Source of the DNA: Certhia americana
Taxonomy: Eukaryota; Chordata; Aves; Passeriformes; Certhiidae
DNA: 64,000 nucleotides
Direction: 5' to 3'
Assembly (NCBI GenBank): GCA_018697195.1
Contig: CM031864.1
Coordinates: 20,831,943-20,895,942, forward strand
Below the pieces are notes generated by a model, which was given only the letters and a program-made list of their open reading frames with translations, was not told where the DNA came from and searched no databases. Shown piece after piece: positions 12,101 through 25,400 of the stretch; within the stretch, counting starts at the first letter, position 1, and each line of letters opens with the position of its first letter. The translations under genes and the position numbers were made by a program.

Positions 12101-15100
12101 TTCTAAAAGCCCTGGCCCCACAGTATTTTCCGGGTCTTCACAACTCCTCAAATCTAACCACATCCTTGGGGCCCCAATTTTCCTTTTGTCTCAGGAGTCT
12201 CAGATACTTTCATTTATCTCAGAAACACAAAAGGGCTTGTGGTTTTGCTTGGTATTGTATTGTTCAGCAAATAAAGGATGAATGGCTCTCAATAACAGTG
12301 ACCCTTTAGCTTCATGAGGCTTAGATGACATTGGACAAGACCTGCAACTTAGAGCAGTCTGGTGCAGGAAACTAAATTGAAGTTTGTTGCTCACTGAATA
12401 ATAAAATATGTTTTTATAGCTCATTTACATTGCTGAATTTGTTCCTAATAGGGGAAAAAGAGAAGCACTTACAAGTTCAGTTTTATTTCCATCACTTATT
12501 TCTTCTGCAAGCTTCAAGAGTGAGAAAGTCCATATTTTCCTGGATGGCTGGTGATTCTGGGAGTGGAACAACTGATATCCTCAGCAGGAAAAAAAACCCC
12601 TTTACTGATGGGGCCAAGATACAGCACACCCTTATGGAGATATGAGAGAGATTTTGGTTACTGTTAAACTTATAGGGCTACTCAATTGCAACACGATATG
12701 CAGAGTGGCTGCCTAAAATTTAGGAGAGCAAACAGTGTGGATGCAGAAGTGAGCTATGGCTCAGACAGGCAAAGCAAGCTATGGATCAGCATCATCTGTG
12801 CAGTTTTGTCTGTGCAGAGCTGGTGAAGACACATCTGCACAACTAAGGCTCCAGTTTCTTATTTAGATTCAGGATGTGAATGGGGTTATTTTCTAGCAGG
12901 AATAGACTCTCTCTATCAATCATTGCCATTGATGAAAAAGTCACCCTAATGGGGAAGAGCGTTACTCCTTCTAACAGGCAGAAATTTTTTAAAATGTCAA
13001 AGACTTTTGATAAGTCTGTTAAAAAACTCAGCCTGTGTCAGACTACAGACTGGTTTTATCAATTGTTTGGACAAGTAACATGATACATTATTATGCTTTA
13101 GAAATAATTTTGGAAAATGAAACAATAAATTATAGATTAACATCTCTGCTAATGAGATCCCCACTATAATTACAGCTCTTTAGCAGATGAAACAGATAGT
13201 AGTTCAGTAGTCACCAGCTTTTCCACTTTTCCATCACAACAAATCATGCACTTCTTAAAAAGTGGAATCTAAACGTGATGAATTTATTCAGATAATGCAG
13301 TAAGGAGCAGTTAAGACAAATAGTATCTCTAAAACTGTGCTGCATTCAGCCTCCAAAAGCGATACCAATTATATTAACAGATTAAAAGAAAGGTTTAAGG
13401 CACTTAGTAAAGACAACAAGTCTTAGAGTGAGCTGTGGGGCAGGGGTCCATGCTCCCCATGCCAATCCATGTGGGCTCAGGAGAGTTCTCCAAAGGGCTG
13501 GGCCTGATGGCAGCACAGTGCACACACAGGGACAGAACCCAGTCTGTACTCAGACAGATCTCTCCAGTGTCTGCATTTTCCCAGATAAATTCCTTCAAAA
13601 GCAGCCAGAGTCAAAGCCTACACTAGGTCAGTGTGAAGATTCAATTCAATTCTTAAAATCAGGTGTCAAGGTCAACCCTCACCATAGTGTGTTGTTTAAA
13701 GACCTCATCAAGATCACAAAACATTGTCTGATGCTCAGCTCCTCAAAATAGGTCTGAACTGAAGTGCTCACTAATACTGCTTTTTGTGCGAAAAGAGAGA
13801 AAAATAAAGACACCTCACACATTTTAATAAGTCCAGGTAACAAATTACAGACTGATAACAGCAAAGTACCCATGAAACAAATCAATTTGACATGGAATTT
13901 TCAGTGCTAGTCTCAAACAAAAAGTATGAATTATCCCCCAGCCTTTTCTATTTCGCAGCAGACATTTTGACAAGGAAGGCTATGGATTTGCTCATCCTCT
14001 CTAAAAAAAATTCTCCATATCTACCTGTTTTAAAAAAATATGCAAACCCTATGTATTTAACCTCATTTCGAAAAATAAAAAAATTACAGTTCAGAGTTTG
14101 AGATTATTTAAACAGCAAACTAATTACCTCTGAGGAGAGAGCTGGTTATTTTAGCCAGCATGATTTTTAAATCAACCTGATGGTCAAAAAAGGAGATGGG
14201 AAATCGTGGAGTTTGAAAATTTCTAACCACTGAAGAGATCACCTTCAAATCTGCCTTTGTCACTCACTCCTCATTAACATAAGCTTCACATATTGAAAAA
14301 GGAAGTGGATTTTAAAATGTAAGTTTTAATACATTCTTACTATTAAAACATGCCATATATAATTTGGGATATGCAGCTTAGCCACATTACAATTAGAACA
14401 GCTCAACCTTCTAAAATATTCTGATTTTGAGTGTCTGATATTACAGTTCTAGCACTGCATTAATGTACCATTTTGAAGCACAAGCTGTTTATATTTATTA
14501 TTAAATTTATAGAAGTGGTTCTGTACTCCTTTAGAAGTGTGAAGAAGTATTCTATATATACCCCAGTACTCCTGCTAGGCCTTTGCTTTTCAAAGGCTGA
14601 CTGCAAAACCAAAAGAGGCGTGACACTCTTCTTTACAAGCCTGATAGGGAATCTGTTCAATATTTATGACCTTCAGATGTAAAAATGCTCTTTATCAGCT
14701 CCTGTTTTACATTCTATTCAGCTAAAGTCACCCCACAGGTCAGCTAAAAAGACTATCACTAGTGCAAAATAAATGAGCAGCTAACAGCATATGTGAAAGG
14801 CTGCAAGTATCATAGTAGTCTAAGTGGATAAAGTACAGGACTTGCTTTTACAGAAAAAGGAAAAATCCTTTGAAAATTACTAATAAGGAGTGAATTAATT
14901 TGTGCTTTACACAAAACACCTTCTTTAATATGACAGCGAGAGGATGAGTTTCAGCTGTGTGATTTTTAAGGAAAATTACAGATGAGAGATTTGTTGTTAC
15001 ATTCAAGGCTACATCTTGCAGCATTTGTCAATCATGCATGTCTTCTGCTGGTGTCCCTGTTGCTCTGGGCCTTGGCCTGTGCACCTTCCAAATACAGCCC

Positions 15101-17311
15101 TTGCATATTATGGTTCTGACAAAAAAATACGTGCTTTTGTCCCAGCTGCTTCACTTCAGGGCAGGAAGCATCATGCAGTGGGATCTGTGCTTCAAGGGCT
15201 GGGTCAGCAGTACACCAATGATGAAAACCTGTGGAAAACCCCCACTTTTACTGCCATAATGCTAAATTCAAGGAGATTCACCCTCCATGGAAACAATCTG
15301 TCTTTCATGAACTGCACTGGTCTGAATCCTTGGAAGATAAAATCATAAGGCCCCCACACAGAGGGATCCAAGATTTATAAAGGTGACTGATGGTTGTTTT
15401 CTTTAATAGGGTGTCAGTTTTGCAGAAAGCAAAGGACAAAAAGGGTTCTACTGTTAATCAAATAACACTTTTGGCTTTTTTAAGAAGTCCTTTCAAATTA
15501 GTAGGTTGTGTTTATTTAATTTGTTTGAAATTGCCTTTTCCATCTGTCTGGAAAGTAAAAATACACAAACCTTGGAGTAACTGGCTCAGCTTGTCAGGAG
15601 TAGGAAAGCTGTCTAATACTATTCCAGCTGCACTGCAAGGTGTAAGGACACTTTTATGTTCCCCTGCACAAGGATCATATAAGGCTGCTGCTTTCTCAGC
15701 AATATAGTTGCATATATCATATGAATGTCCAGACAAATAAGGACTGTTAAAAACAAAAGGTAGAAATTCTTTCCAGTCCAAAGGAGACAGGAGATGCTGT
15801 TCTCCTCAGGTTCTGCTCAGCGAGTCTAAAAAGGTGATCTTTTTCCCCTTAAATGGTTTTATTTCCCACAGACTTAGGAGAGAAATTGCTGTATGTATTA
15901 ATTATAGAATACTGCTGAGGCCTCACAAGAAATACATGCTTAAAACTAGTTCTGGGTTTGAGGGGATGCTACTGTCTGTCCTGCCACACACACATTATCT
16001 AATAGCACTCCTAAGGATTTCACATCCATTCCTAGGTCATCTTTTCAAATTACAGGTGAGTGGAATGATTTTACAGTGTAAGAGTTTGCCATGGATAAGT
16101 CAGTGTAATCCCTTTTCAACAGGGAACATTTGTCATAAGTTTTTGTTAACAGTGAGCAGCTCCAGTGTACATGTGCAACTTTTTACAGACAAAAGGAGAA
16201 ATGGATAGGAGGTACAAGATATATACCACTATATGCTAGAACAGATTTTAAACATTCCAGGAAAATGTTTTTAGCAAATCTGTTAATTGAAAATGAAAAT
16301 TCAGATTTTTACCTCATTGTCACTCTAGCAATATGTTTTAACAAGATAAATCTGCTCCAGGTCTCTCTACAAAACAAAGTATTTGTCATCTTTTTATTCA
16401 TCAAACATTTTATCTCAAGGCATATTCAGTCATTTATTTCAGGCACTAATCATTTAAGGCTATAAAATTGATTTAAAATAGAAGTCAGTGTACTGACTTC
16501 ACCTGTGGAATACTAATGCATTCAACTGCAGAGAGTTTTTCATGGCAGATTTTGACTTGACTTTGAGGAAAGGCTAAACACAGCATTCCTGACTAAGTTG
16601 ATGCTAAGCATCCACAGGTATATCACAGGGAGAGTGTGTAGTTGAGGTTTAAGCTGAGAAGCTTAAAGAAAAATTCACTTCAGGAGGTTTTTAGTACCAG
16701 TATAAATAACAGTTGCTGTTTAAAATCTGTCATGGTATTTCAGCTTTGTATACCAAAGAGCCCCAAGCAAAAAACATTTCTAAATGTGCCTTCTAGTTCT
16801 TTTTTTCTAATAGCCTGCTAATTATGCAGAAAGTAAGCTGAAAATTGGTACACTGAATGTCTCGGTGCAATTTATATTTTTCTCTCTGAAAAGCATTGTG
16901 TTTATTTCACCAAGATGTTTTCAGTATCAGGAGAAGAAATTTTCCAGTAATGATCCCAACAAGCCCTTCCCTGGGTATCCACTATGGAGATCAGGCTTTT
17001 CACTGAGGCAGGCTTCATTCCCATAGCCACAGGAATGCACAGACCCTGCCTGTGCCACTGGGGATGTGGCACAGGGAGCGTGATACCATCCTGTTTGCCC
17101 CTGTAGCAGGTTCTAGATCAGAGATGTCAGGAGAGCCACTGCTCCCTGCAAACTCTGCCCATGGCAAGCCCGACGTGGCTGAGATCCCAAAGCAGGGAGC
17201 TGGAGGGAAATCTGAGGAGGTGGATTATGGACCTGCAGAATCAGCCAACAGTCTGTGTTTTGGGGGTCAATGGTGCACTGAATGCAATGTTGTCACTCTG
17301 GTCAGCAGCAG
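9180..17311. other. Non-coding AT-rich DNA, no gene seen
   Basis: No exon, RNA gene or recognised transposon is supported here. The segment contains an 18-base poly-A run at 9836-9853 and a small inverted repeat at 10261-10276. Open frames of 105-125 codons at 11904-12281, 13428-13751, 15016-15348, 15390-15707 and 15834-16208 have no family resemblance I can name. Splice-site-like strings occur, for example a pyrimidine-AG near 11840 and a CAG/GTGAGT-like site near 16052, but none brackets a protein-like frame, so no exon is called. Confidence 0.65.
9836..9853. repeat. Poly-A run (18 bases)
   Basis: Uninterrupted adenines. The 100 bases upstream resemble no mRNA or SINE that I recognise, so a retroposon tail is possible but unsupported. 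Confidence 0.8.
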
Positions 17312-17975
17312 GAATCACAGAATCACAAGGTTGGAAGCGATGTCCAATATCATCAAGTCCAACCCACACCCTAACACCTCAACTAGACCTTGGCACCGAG
17401 TGCCACATCCAGTCTTCTTTTGAACACATCCACTGATGGTGACTCTACCATCTCCCCAGGCAGACAATTCCAGTACTTAATCACTCTTTCAGTGAAAAAC
17501 TTCATCCTAATACCCAGCCTATATTTCCCTTGGTGCAGTTTGAGACTGTGCCCTCTGGTTCTGTCAGATGCTGCCTGGAGAAAGAGACCAGCCCCCACCT
17601 GACTGCAGCCACCTTTCAGGGAGCTGTAGAGAGTGCTAAGGTCATCCCTGAGTCTCCTTTTCTCCAGGCTAAACACCCCCAGCTCCCTCAGCTGTTCCTC
17701 ACAGGGTTTGTGTTCCCAGCCCCTCTCCAGCCTCTCCAGCATCTCAACATCCTTCCCAAACTGAGGGGCCAGAACTGGACACAGCACTCGAGGTGTGGCC
17801 TCAGCAGTGCCCAGTACAGGGGCAGAATGCCCTCCCTGCTCCTGCTGGCCACACCATTCCTGATCCAGGCCAGGATGCCATTGGCCTCCTTGCCCACCAG
17901 GGCACTCTGCTGGCTCATGTTCAGTCAGCTGTTCACCAGCACCCCCAGGTCCCTGTTCCAGTTCCCTCCAGGAAA
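17312..17975 (-). mobile_element. CR1 LINE fragment, about 660 bp, reverse
   Basis: The longest CR1 copy in the window, reading leftward and ending in AATCACAGAATCACA-type terminal repeats near 17312-17330. Reverse-strand translation gives the C-terminal part of the CR1 ORF2 reverse-transcriptase protein in two frames. The upstream part (about 17918 down to 17770) includes [18 protein letters not shown] and [12 protein letters not shown]. The downstream part (about 17770 down to 17383) includes [36 protein letters not shown] and YWNCLPGEMVESPSVDVFK. The switch of frame near 17769 fits loss of one base where GGGGCC is followed by AGAACTGG. The catalytic domain is absent through 5' truncation. 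A 246-codon reverse frame (17383-18123) joins the real C-terminal part to out-of-frame sequence and is not a gene. Confidence 0.95.
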
Positions 17976-20900
17976 GAAACTTTTTTAGCGTGCTGGCCCC
18001 TCTATGACATCTGGACTGCAGTACAACATTGACAAAGAAAGCAAGCATCTTTTTGAACCATTTTTTGGGAGATGGCAGCTGACCACATCTGATTTGTAAT
18101 AGCTTTGCTAGTTTACTTTTCATAAGTTTGGGGCAGTATCAAGATATGCCTCATCTATGGCCACTCACCATCAAACCAGTTTGCTTGTAAATTAGACTGG
18201 GTTTAACCTATCTGGCATCACTCCAGGGTATTCCCACAACATTGTAAGCCTTCCGATGCTTGCAATGCTGTTATTTAATATTTTGATGACTTTTTAGATA
18301 TTCAAGCCTGGTGTTAAGCTGCACAATACAAGAAAGCAGTCAATTCATTTTAAATATAGCTGTTAGATGTGTTTTTCTCTACTTTGTCTCTTTTGTCCCT
18401 CAAGATACTTCAGCTAGTTCCTTGAGGGCTCTGCTGCAAGTTTGCTTTTTATTTGTTGACTTTTTTTGTTCACCTCTGATTTCTCTAAAATTATCCTGCA
18501 GTCTATTCTTTTCTTAGCTTTCACAAGGAACATCCTCGTGACCTTTTTTTCTTAGTTTTAGTACTATCAAACATCTAGTAACATTAAAGCATTCTGTAAG
18601 TCAGCAGCAAGAAAACATTTAATGTTCAATATTTTCCACATCATCCATTATTTGTTGCCTCTTAAATAACAGACAAGCCTTTCCTCTGGTTGTAGTGAAA
18701 TTATTCTCTTTGATTCATGGGCAGTATATTATAGCTAAGCACCTCTACTGCAAGGAACACTTAGACAAAAGCTATCTGGGAAGAGCTCTACTTTCATCTT
18801 TGAAACTTTCCTTGATTTGCAAACATTAGGGAGGTTTACCTAACTCATTTTTACATTAAGAGCAAAATAAAGAGCATAGACTAAAAATGTGAAAGTTCAA
18901 ATGCCTGAAAGTAAAACATCAGAACCATGGACCACTGTCAAATCCTTTAATTGAATGGTCATTTCCATTAAGTTGTGTATTTTCCTTGAATTTACTCCAT
19001 ATTACTGTACTTTGTGGCCTTTTCCTGGGGATTTAATTTTGCTCTACTTCAGCCTTGTATAGTATAAAATATATCTTTTCAATACAAGAATTATTTTTTC
19101 AGCTTTGTATTGCTTTTTTCATCTTCTTCTATCAGTGACCCCCAGGTTGCTACTCAGAGCAATTTTTGCATGTGACACCGACATAACAGCTTTTAATCAG
19201 ACCAGGCAACAGCAGCCAGAACAAGGACATTTTACATTAATGATGTAGGTCCTGGCAACATTAGAGCCAAATTGTTTACATTTACTTTCACCCACTTTTG
19301 ATTCTGTTCTTCAGAGTGGTAATTAGGTACACATGCACCGTTGTACTGCCTTTGTAAAAGAGCAGAGCCCAACGGGTTTTGTTAAGTTCTGTGCTTGTTA
19401 TTGTTTTTCATCATGCACTCATTATGGTGGCTGCTACCTTTCCATAAAAAAAAGATAATGAAATCACTAATTACTCCTGGCTTTCAACTGAGATAGAAAC
19501 CACATGCATAATTTCTAGAAGGTAGGAATAGGAGCTGAAAAGGGGAGGTGTTTCTGAAGGATGTGCTTACACCTGGGTTATGTGCTGGTGTGTGACAGTA
19601 CTGGCCTGGAGAGGATACTGTACAGCTGTGCATCATAAAGGTTCATCAGATTTCTTCTTATAAAATGTACACACATGAAGAAATGTATTTTATATCTGCA
19701 ATCAGCTATCATTGCCTTCATGGGCAGTAGTACCCCTTCATTAGGGATTATCTTAGGATAAATGAATAGATAGTTTTTTTTCATATTACTAAGATTCCCA
19801 GAGTGAAAAAGGAATAATTGTCAGCACTAGTTACTGTTATTTTGAGCAGTTACTTAAGAGGATAAAAAACAGAAGGAGCTGCAGTTTCCTTTTGTAGGCA
19901 AATTGGTTTATGACCAATATTCAGGCAAGACAGAAAATTCCCTTTGCTTCTCAGTTAATTTTGATCTCACTGGACTGCTTGTACACCACCACCAAGCTAT
20001 TATGAAGAGAGACATCATCTGGTCCATGTAGGCAGAGTATACTTGTCAGTGTTTATGATTACAGAAGTCAAGCTGCTTTCAAGTCACATTCAGAAACGCT
20101 GAAAATGTGTGTCTTTTGATAGCCTGCCAGTAGTGTGTGGATATATAACCAGTATGGTTACAGCACATCATAAAATTTTATTTCCTGCAGATTTGTCTGC
20201 CACAGAACATTTACTCCCTGTCAAAAAGGTAAAAAAATATGCTAACAGCTCTGGGTTTCCTCTATACACTCTGAAATTTCTAAAATCGTCCCTACAGCTA
20301 CTGTTTTTTTTTCCTTCTTGCAGCATTTGATGTACTCTACTTTTGATGTATGAGGAGAATTTATCTTTAGAAATGGATTATTTTCATATTGGTATCTAGG
20401 GAACAGCAGCTTCTGGAGATATGATTTAATTTGGGTCTCCTCCATGAGGCTTAGGCACGAGCCTGCCACATGGCATGGCACATCATCTCTTTCTGGAAAG
20501 AGCCTTCACAGAGTGACATTTATGTGGTTTATTAGATCCAGGTATTGCTTCACTCAAGCCTCTTTAAGCAGAGATGAATACAGAGCAGACCTATTGCCAG
20601 CTCAGCTGTTTTGTGGTTTCCAAATACAGGGGCCAAGAAGTGTCTCCAGGGCTCTTTAATGGAGCAAGTGTTTTTGTGCTGTGTCTCAGGACTCCTGCTA
20701 CAGCATCAGAACTCAGCTGAAAGGGGCTAGGCAGTGGCCTCAGCTACATTAATTAATTAGAGACCAATCTGGAGCCACCTCGAACTCAGCACCCCTTGAA
20801 CTCTGTGGGAGCTTTACTTAAGTCATCCTGTATCATCAAATTAGCTGAAGATCTTTATGCCAAGTCCTTCATACAGCTGGGCATTTCCCTCCTACTGCAA

Positions 20901-22252
20901 CAAACAACCCAGGTGTGACTCCACTACAGACACTGGCAAGCCTAGGTTTTAATAATTTTACTCAGACCATCCCCCAGTGTACATGGATAAATCCCACAGG
21001 ACTCATGCTGAAAAGGGGCACAACTCACATCCATCCATGCAGGGAAGGGGCACAACTCACATCCATCTAGCACCTGGCTCAGCTCTTCCCAGCCAGTGCT
21101 GCTGCCCCAAGCTTGAAGAGTAAATAACTCACATTTAACCATCAGATTCAAGGAACAAAATTCTAGTCCAGAGCAGAGCCCAACTCCCGTATCAGGAAGA
21201 TGTTCATCCAGTTCTTTTCTCTTTGGTGGCTCTCCCAGCACTGATAGCAATTCCCCAAGGAAGTCTGCATTCCCCAAGGCAGCCTCAGCAGAGCCCTCCT
21301 GCCCCCAGAGCCCACAGGCCCCCGCTGTCCCTGCCTGTGCAGGGTCTCCAGCAGCCCAAGCTCAGCACTGACTCCAGCACAGGTGTGCAGAGTCTCCACC
21401 TGTCTCTCCTGACTCCAGAGACCTGCACCAGACAAAGCTTTTCCAAGTTCTCTAATGACACTGTGCATGTGAGAGAGCAAGGCAGAGTCACCAACTGACT
21501 GAGCTCAGCCACTGCTGGAGATGACACGACAGCTCTGGTGTGCCAGCAACAGCTCGGGGCTCTTTCTGAACCATTGAGAACTTCTTGAACAGCTCTGGCC
21601 ATACTATAATCCTCTTCTTGCTAGAGTTTTAATGAAAACAACTTCCCACACGGTATGTGTGGCATAGAACTTTTGGGGAAGGAATATCTTACACAATTTG
21701 CTTCTAATTAAATTTTCTTCCTGTCCAGAAATATACAGTAAATCAGGTCAGACTGTTAAAGGTTTTCCAGTCTAGACATTTTTGTGTTGAAAGAGGAAAT
21801 CCATAATTCCCGAAGTCTGATCAGACAAAACTACTTCTTAACTAAATGTTTAACCTTAAACATTTTAGTACATGCCATGCAGGAAACTTCAGAATAACAC
21901 ATTTAAATGAAATAATTTATTACAATAGATTACCCAGAGGACTGTTTTCTGAGGAAAAATTATTAGTCTTAGTGAACAAACAGCTTCTAGCATTTTTTTT
22001 TCTGAAAAATTTCCAAGCAATTTTAATTAAATAATAGTAATTCCACTTCTGAACTCCATTTACATGCCTGCATTCTCCTGAGTAAATGGAATGCTCCCAA
22101 GATTATAGGGAAGAAACACCACCCCCCGATTTTTAACATTTGGAAAAGGAAGCCAAAGGAAACCAGTGCATTCCTGTGGGTGCACATGCAACCACCCCTG
22201 CAGCACATCTGGCCACACAGCAGTGCAGTCTGTAATAAGCAACTGTATTGAA
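17976..22252. other. Non-coding DNA with a GC-richer patch, no gene seen
   Basis: AT-rich unique sequence for most of its length, changing to a clearly GC-richer patch at about 21000-21600. The patch contains a short tandem duplication (21013-21067) and several overlapping open frames of about 100 codons on both strands. Many overlapping frames with no preferred one are what raised GC content alone produces. No exon, RNA gene or transposon is supported. The GC-richer patch could be an unrecognised old repeat or a regulatory segment. Confidence 0.6.
21013..21067. repeat. Two-copy tandem duplication, 32-bp period
   Basis: The 23-base string beginning AAGGGGCACAACTCACAT at 21013 is repeated exactly at 21045, giving a period of 32 bases. 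A small local duplication within the GC-richer patch. Confidence 0.85.
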
Positions 22253-22460
22253 GTCACAGACTCATTTAGATTGGAAAAACTTTTAAGATCATCAAATCCT
22301 ACCATTAAGCCAGTACTGTCAAGGCCACTTTACCAAGACAGGTAAACCCTGTCACTATGTGTCACATCTGTATGTCTTTTAAATACTGCCAGGGATGTTG
22401 ACCTCACCACTTTCCCAGGCAGTCCATTCCATCTAACTAATAATTTTACAATTGAAAACC
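22253..22460 (-). mobile_element. Old CR1 LINE fragment, reverse
   Basis: Degraded CR1 3' region in reverse orientation. Recognisable landmarks in order are CACAGACTCATTTAGATTGG (the complement of the CR1 3' end), AAGATCATCAAATCC, a GTGTCACATCTGTATGTCTT stretch, and TACTGCCAGGGATGTTGACC followed by CAGGCAGTCCATTCC. No open reading frame survives. It is visibly more diverged than the copies at 8945 and 17312, so probably older. The upstream limit near 22460 is uncertain because similarity fades after TTACAATTGAAAAC. Confidence 0.85.
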
Positions 22461-25400
22461 GAGAGTCTGTCAGTGACAGACAGCTTGGAAAGAAACCCAA
22501 AACCCTTTTGGAAGAGTTTTCACCAGCCTGGGTGAAAATATTTGTATCTCTGTCCTGCTAGTGCTTGGAAGGACTCTCCACTTCAAAGTCTGCTGTGCTT
22601 CCCCCAGGCAACTGAAAATACTGACTGATGAGCATGGCTGAGGGCTGGATTCAGGCTCACTTCAACAAAAATGTGAAAACCAACTTATTTCAGATTCTAT
22701 GCTAGAGCCACTGCCCCTTGGGCACATTTCCGTAGAAAAGCTGGGAAGGACTTTCCAAGGACTGCTCTCTGGGTGCAGGCTTTGAACTGGAGCAGATCTT
22801 GGGCCATTGAAACTCTTTTTAGACTACATTTTAAGCAACAAAGCTAAGCTTTGCGTTCAGAGTAATAATGGCCCAAACACAAGCAGTGTTTTGAGCCTTA
22901 TGTGCTGTTTGCTGCATTATTTTATGTGCATCAGCTCTGAATATCTGCTGTCAATACAGCACAATATTTTTGTTTGGTTTGGTGCTCTCCTCATTATGAA
23001 AGCACAATAGCATGTACCTAATCCCTGCTAGGAAGCCTGGTTTACATAGACCTCAGAAAGCTGCATTTGAGTTGAAAACAATCTCTGTAGCTGGGGGTTT
23101 TCAGAGAGTCATAATATTTCTATTTTTATTGTCATTGTCTTTTTTTACAAATTCCTAAGCACATGCAGAATAAATACATCCAATTCCCTGCAGAGTTTTT
23201 CAGTACAATAGGCATTTATGACAAGTAAATTGCCAAGAAAACATTTGCAATGCATATAATTTTCATGTGAAACCAGACCTTTAAAACAGAAGTAATTTTT
23301 TTTAGGGTTCCACAGTTTTTACAGCAAAAGCTGGAGGAAAGAGTGTTTCCCTTCTGAGAAATAAAGCAATAAGATAATTGCAGAGCTGCTGTGAACCATT
23401 TGGCAAAAGCTGCTTGCCATATTAGAGATTATCCCTATGGTAGGTTTTACTTTTTCTCATAAACCTTGAAGCAGCTATTAGATGAATAGTAATGAATGAG
23501 CCTGGAGAAATACCCATATTTGGCCATGAAGCCAAAAGAATATTAGTATGTTACTGTTTTACTCTAAGGAGCTAATGGAAAGGCAGATTAACTGAAGGAA
23601 AAATGGTTGGATCATGCTCTGTACGAAAACAAGATGAGTCTTAACTTGGACATTAACTAAGAATGGAAGACTCCTGAAGGGAATTGACCTAATTCTCTTT
23701 TTATTTTATCAATGTGACATCCTCTTATGTTACTAGCTAGCAAGTTATAAATCCAATGGAAGGAAAAATTCAAAAATGGAAATGGCAGCATCGAAATCAG
23801 TACTTCTGAAACATTTCCCCTTGAGTCGTCCCTTGATGGAAGGGAAGACAATTAGAAATCTGGACAAGCAGGCAGAAGTACAGTCTGAAGGGGAGTTGCA
23901 CTTCATGAACCAGGAAATTAAAAATAAACAAATAACTATTAGCACTGGAAAGTGTGGATTTCATGCTTTCCAACAGCATATAACATGTGTTGCTAGCTCC
24001 AGGAATTTGTGCAATTATGCTCTATGGTGCAACTGCTTTTTCCAGGCCAAAACTGGGCAGCAAAATTGATCAGGCAGAGAAGCCAGAAATGCCCTGAGCA
24101 CTGAGTCAGCTTTCAGCCACTCTGCTGTAATATAGTCATCACAAATATTAAAATCTGCAACAAAGAGAATTACAAGTATTTAAGATGCTTATTCTGCAGA
24201 GTTCAGTGTTTTACTGACACACCTGAGGGCTGGTGGTAGAACTACAGAAACCAGGGGTATTTATGAAGAGCTGTTTTTCATTATGAGATGTAAATCTCAC
24301 CATGTCTTTAATTTCAACTGTCAAGCCCAGTGATATTTCTAAATATGCCATTGAACACACTTAGCTGTGTAAACCTTTTAAAAAAATATTGAAATTTCTG
24401 AAGTATGAATGTTCTGTCATCACAGTTAAGAAAAAAGAGTAGCTCTCTGTTAATAATTGTAGTAAACTCATAACTGAATTTGGTTTTCTATCAAAAATAG
24501 CCACTCATATTGTGAGAACTGAATGTTGACTCTGATCTTCCTTGGGGCTATGTGGAAAAATGTGATGACTTTTCAAACCTGCAAAAAACTGTAGAGAAGC
24601 TACTATAACTGAAGAGGGTTACTATATTTGGTGTTGTGTCACTGAAGAGTCCCTATGACCACTGGAAAGATTTCTCTCTCTCTTTCTACACCCAACAGCC
24701 TGAACATAAATTTAAGAAAAACTACAATAAATCAAATTTCCATCGTGACAATGCAAAAAATTTTTGTCCAGTGGTGCAGGATTACTTGGCTTATTTTGTG
24801 CAGGTTTGAACTGAGATATTTCAATTTCAGGGTTTCACACAGCAGTTGTGTAGACTCTGTTGCTGCTGTCACCTCTTTATAAATTTTATAAATCTTGTAA
24901 ATTATTAATGAATTATTAGTCATATTTTGGACTCCAGTCTAAGCTTAATACATACTACCTAAACTCAGAGAATGTTGTAAAACAGGACATGGGTTTGCTA
25001 GTCCCAGATTATGACAAACTTGGGCTATTGTGAGCTACATTTTCTTTTCAGAGAGCTCATGAAAGAAGCTCTAGTGAGGCAGCAACGATCTGCATCATTC
25101 CTTTTAAAATAATGTATGCAAAGAACCAAGAGTAGTAAATAATGACTGGGATTTCTACAGAAAGTGTGGGACACAGACCTTCTCTGTAGCAGCATTCACA
25201 GCCCCACTAATCATTTCTAGCAGCTGCACTGACAGGAAGATTGTATGCTCTTGTTCTGAGTGGGTAACACTACACACGAGCAAAGGTGTGCCTCTGCACA
25301 TGTCACAAGAAGGAGAAAACGCCCTCGAAGTTTGTGAAGCTATTTAAAGTAGAAATGAAATTCTGCTGTAGGGGAGTCCTGTAATGACTGCATTTGCACA

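Noticed and set aside
15834..16208. Possible exon ending at a CAG/GTGAGT-like donor near 16052
   Set aside because: The translated frame is not protein-like and no matching acceptor with a continuing frame was found.
17383..18123. 246-codon minus-strand open frame as a gene
   Set aside because: Its C-terminal half is the decayed CR1 reverse-transcriptase tail and its N-terminal part is out-of-frame CR1 plus flanking sequence.
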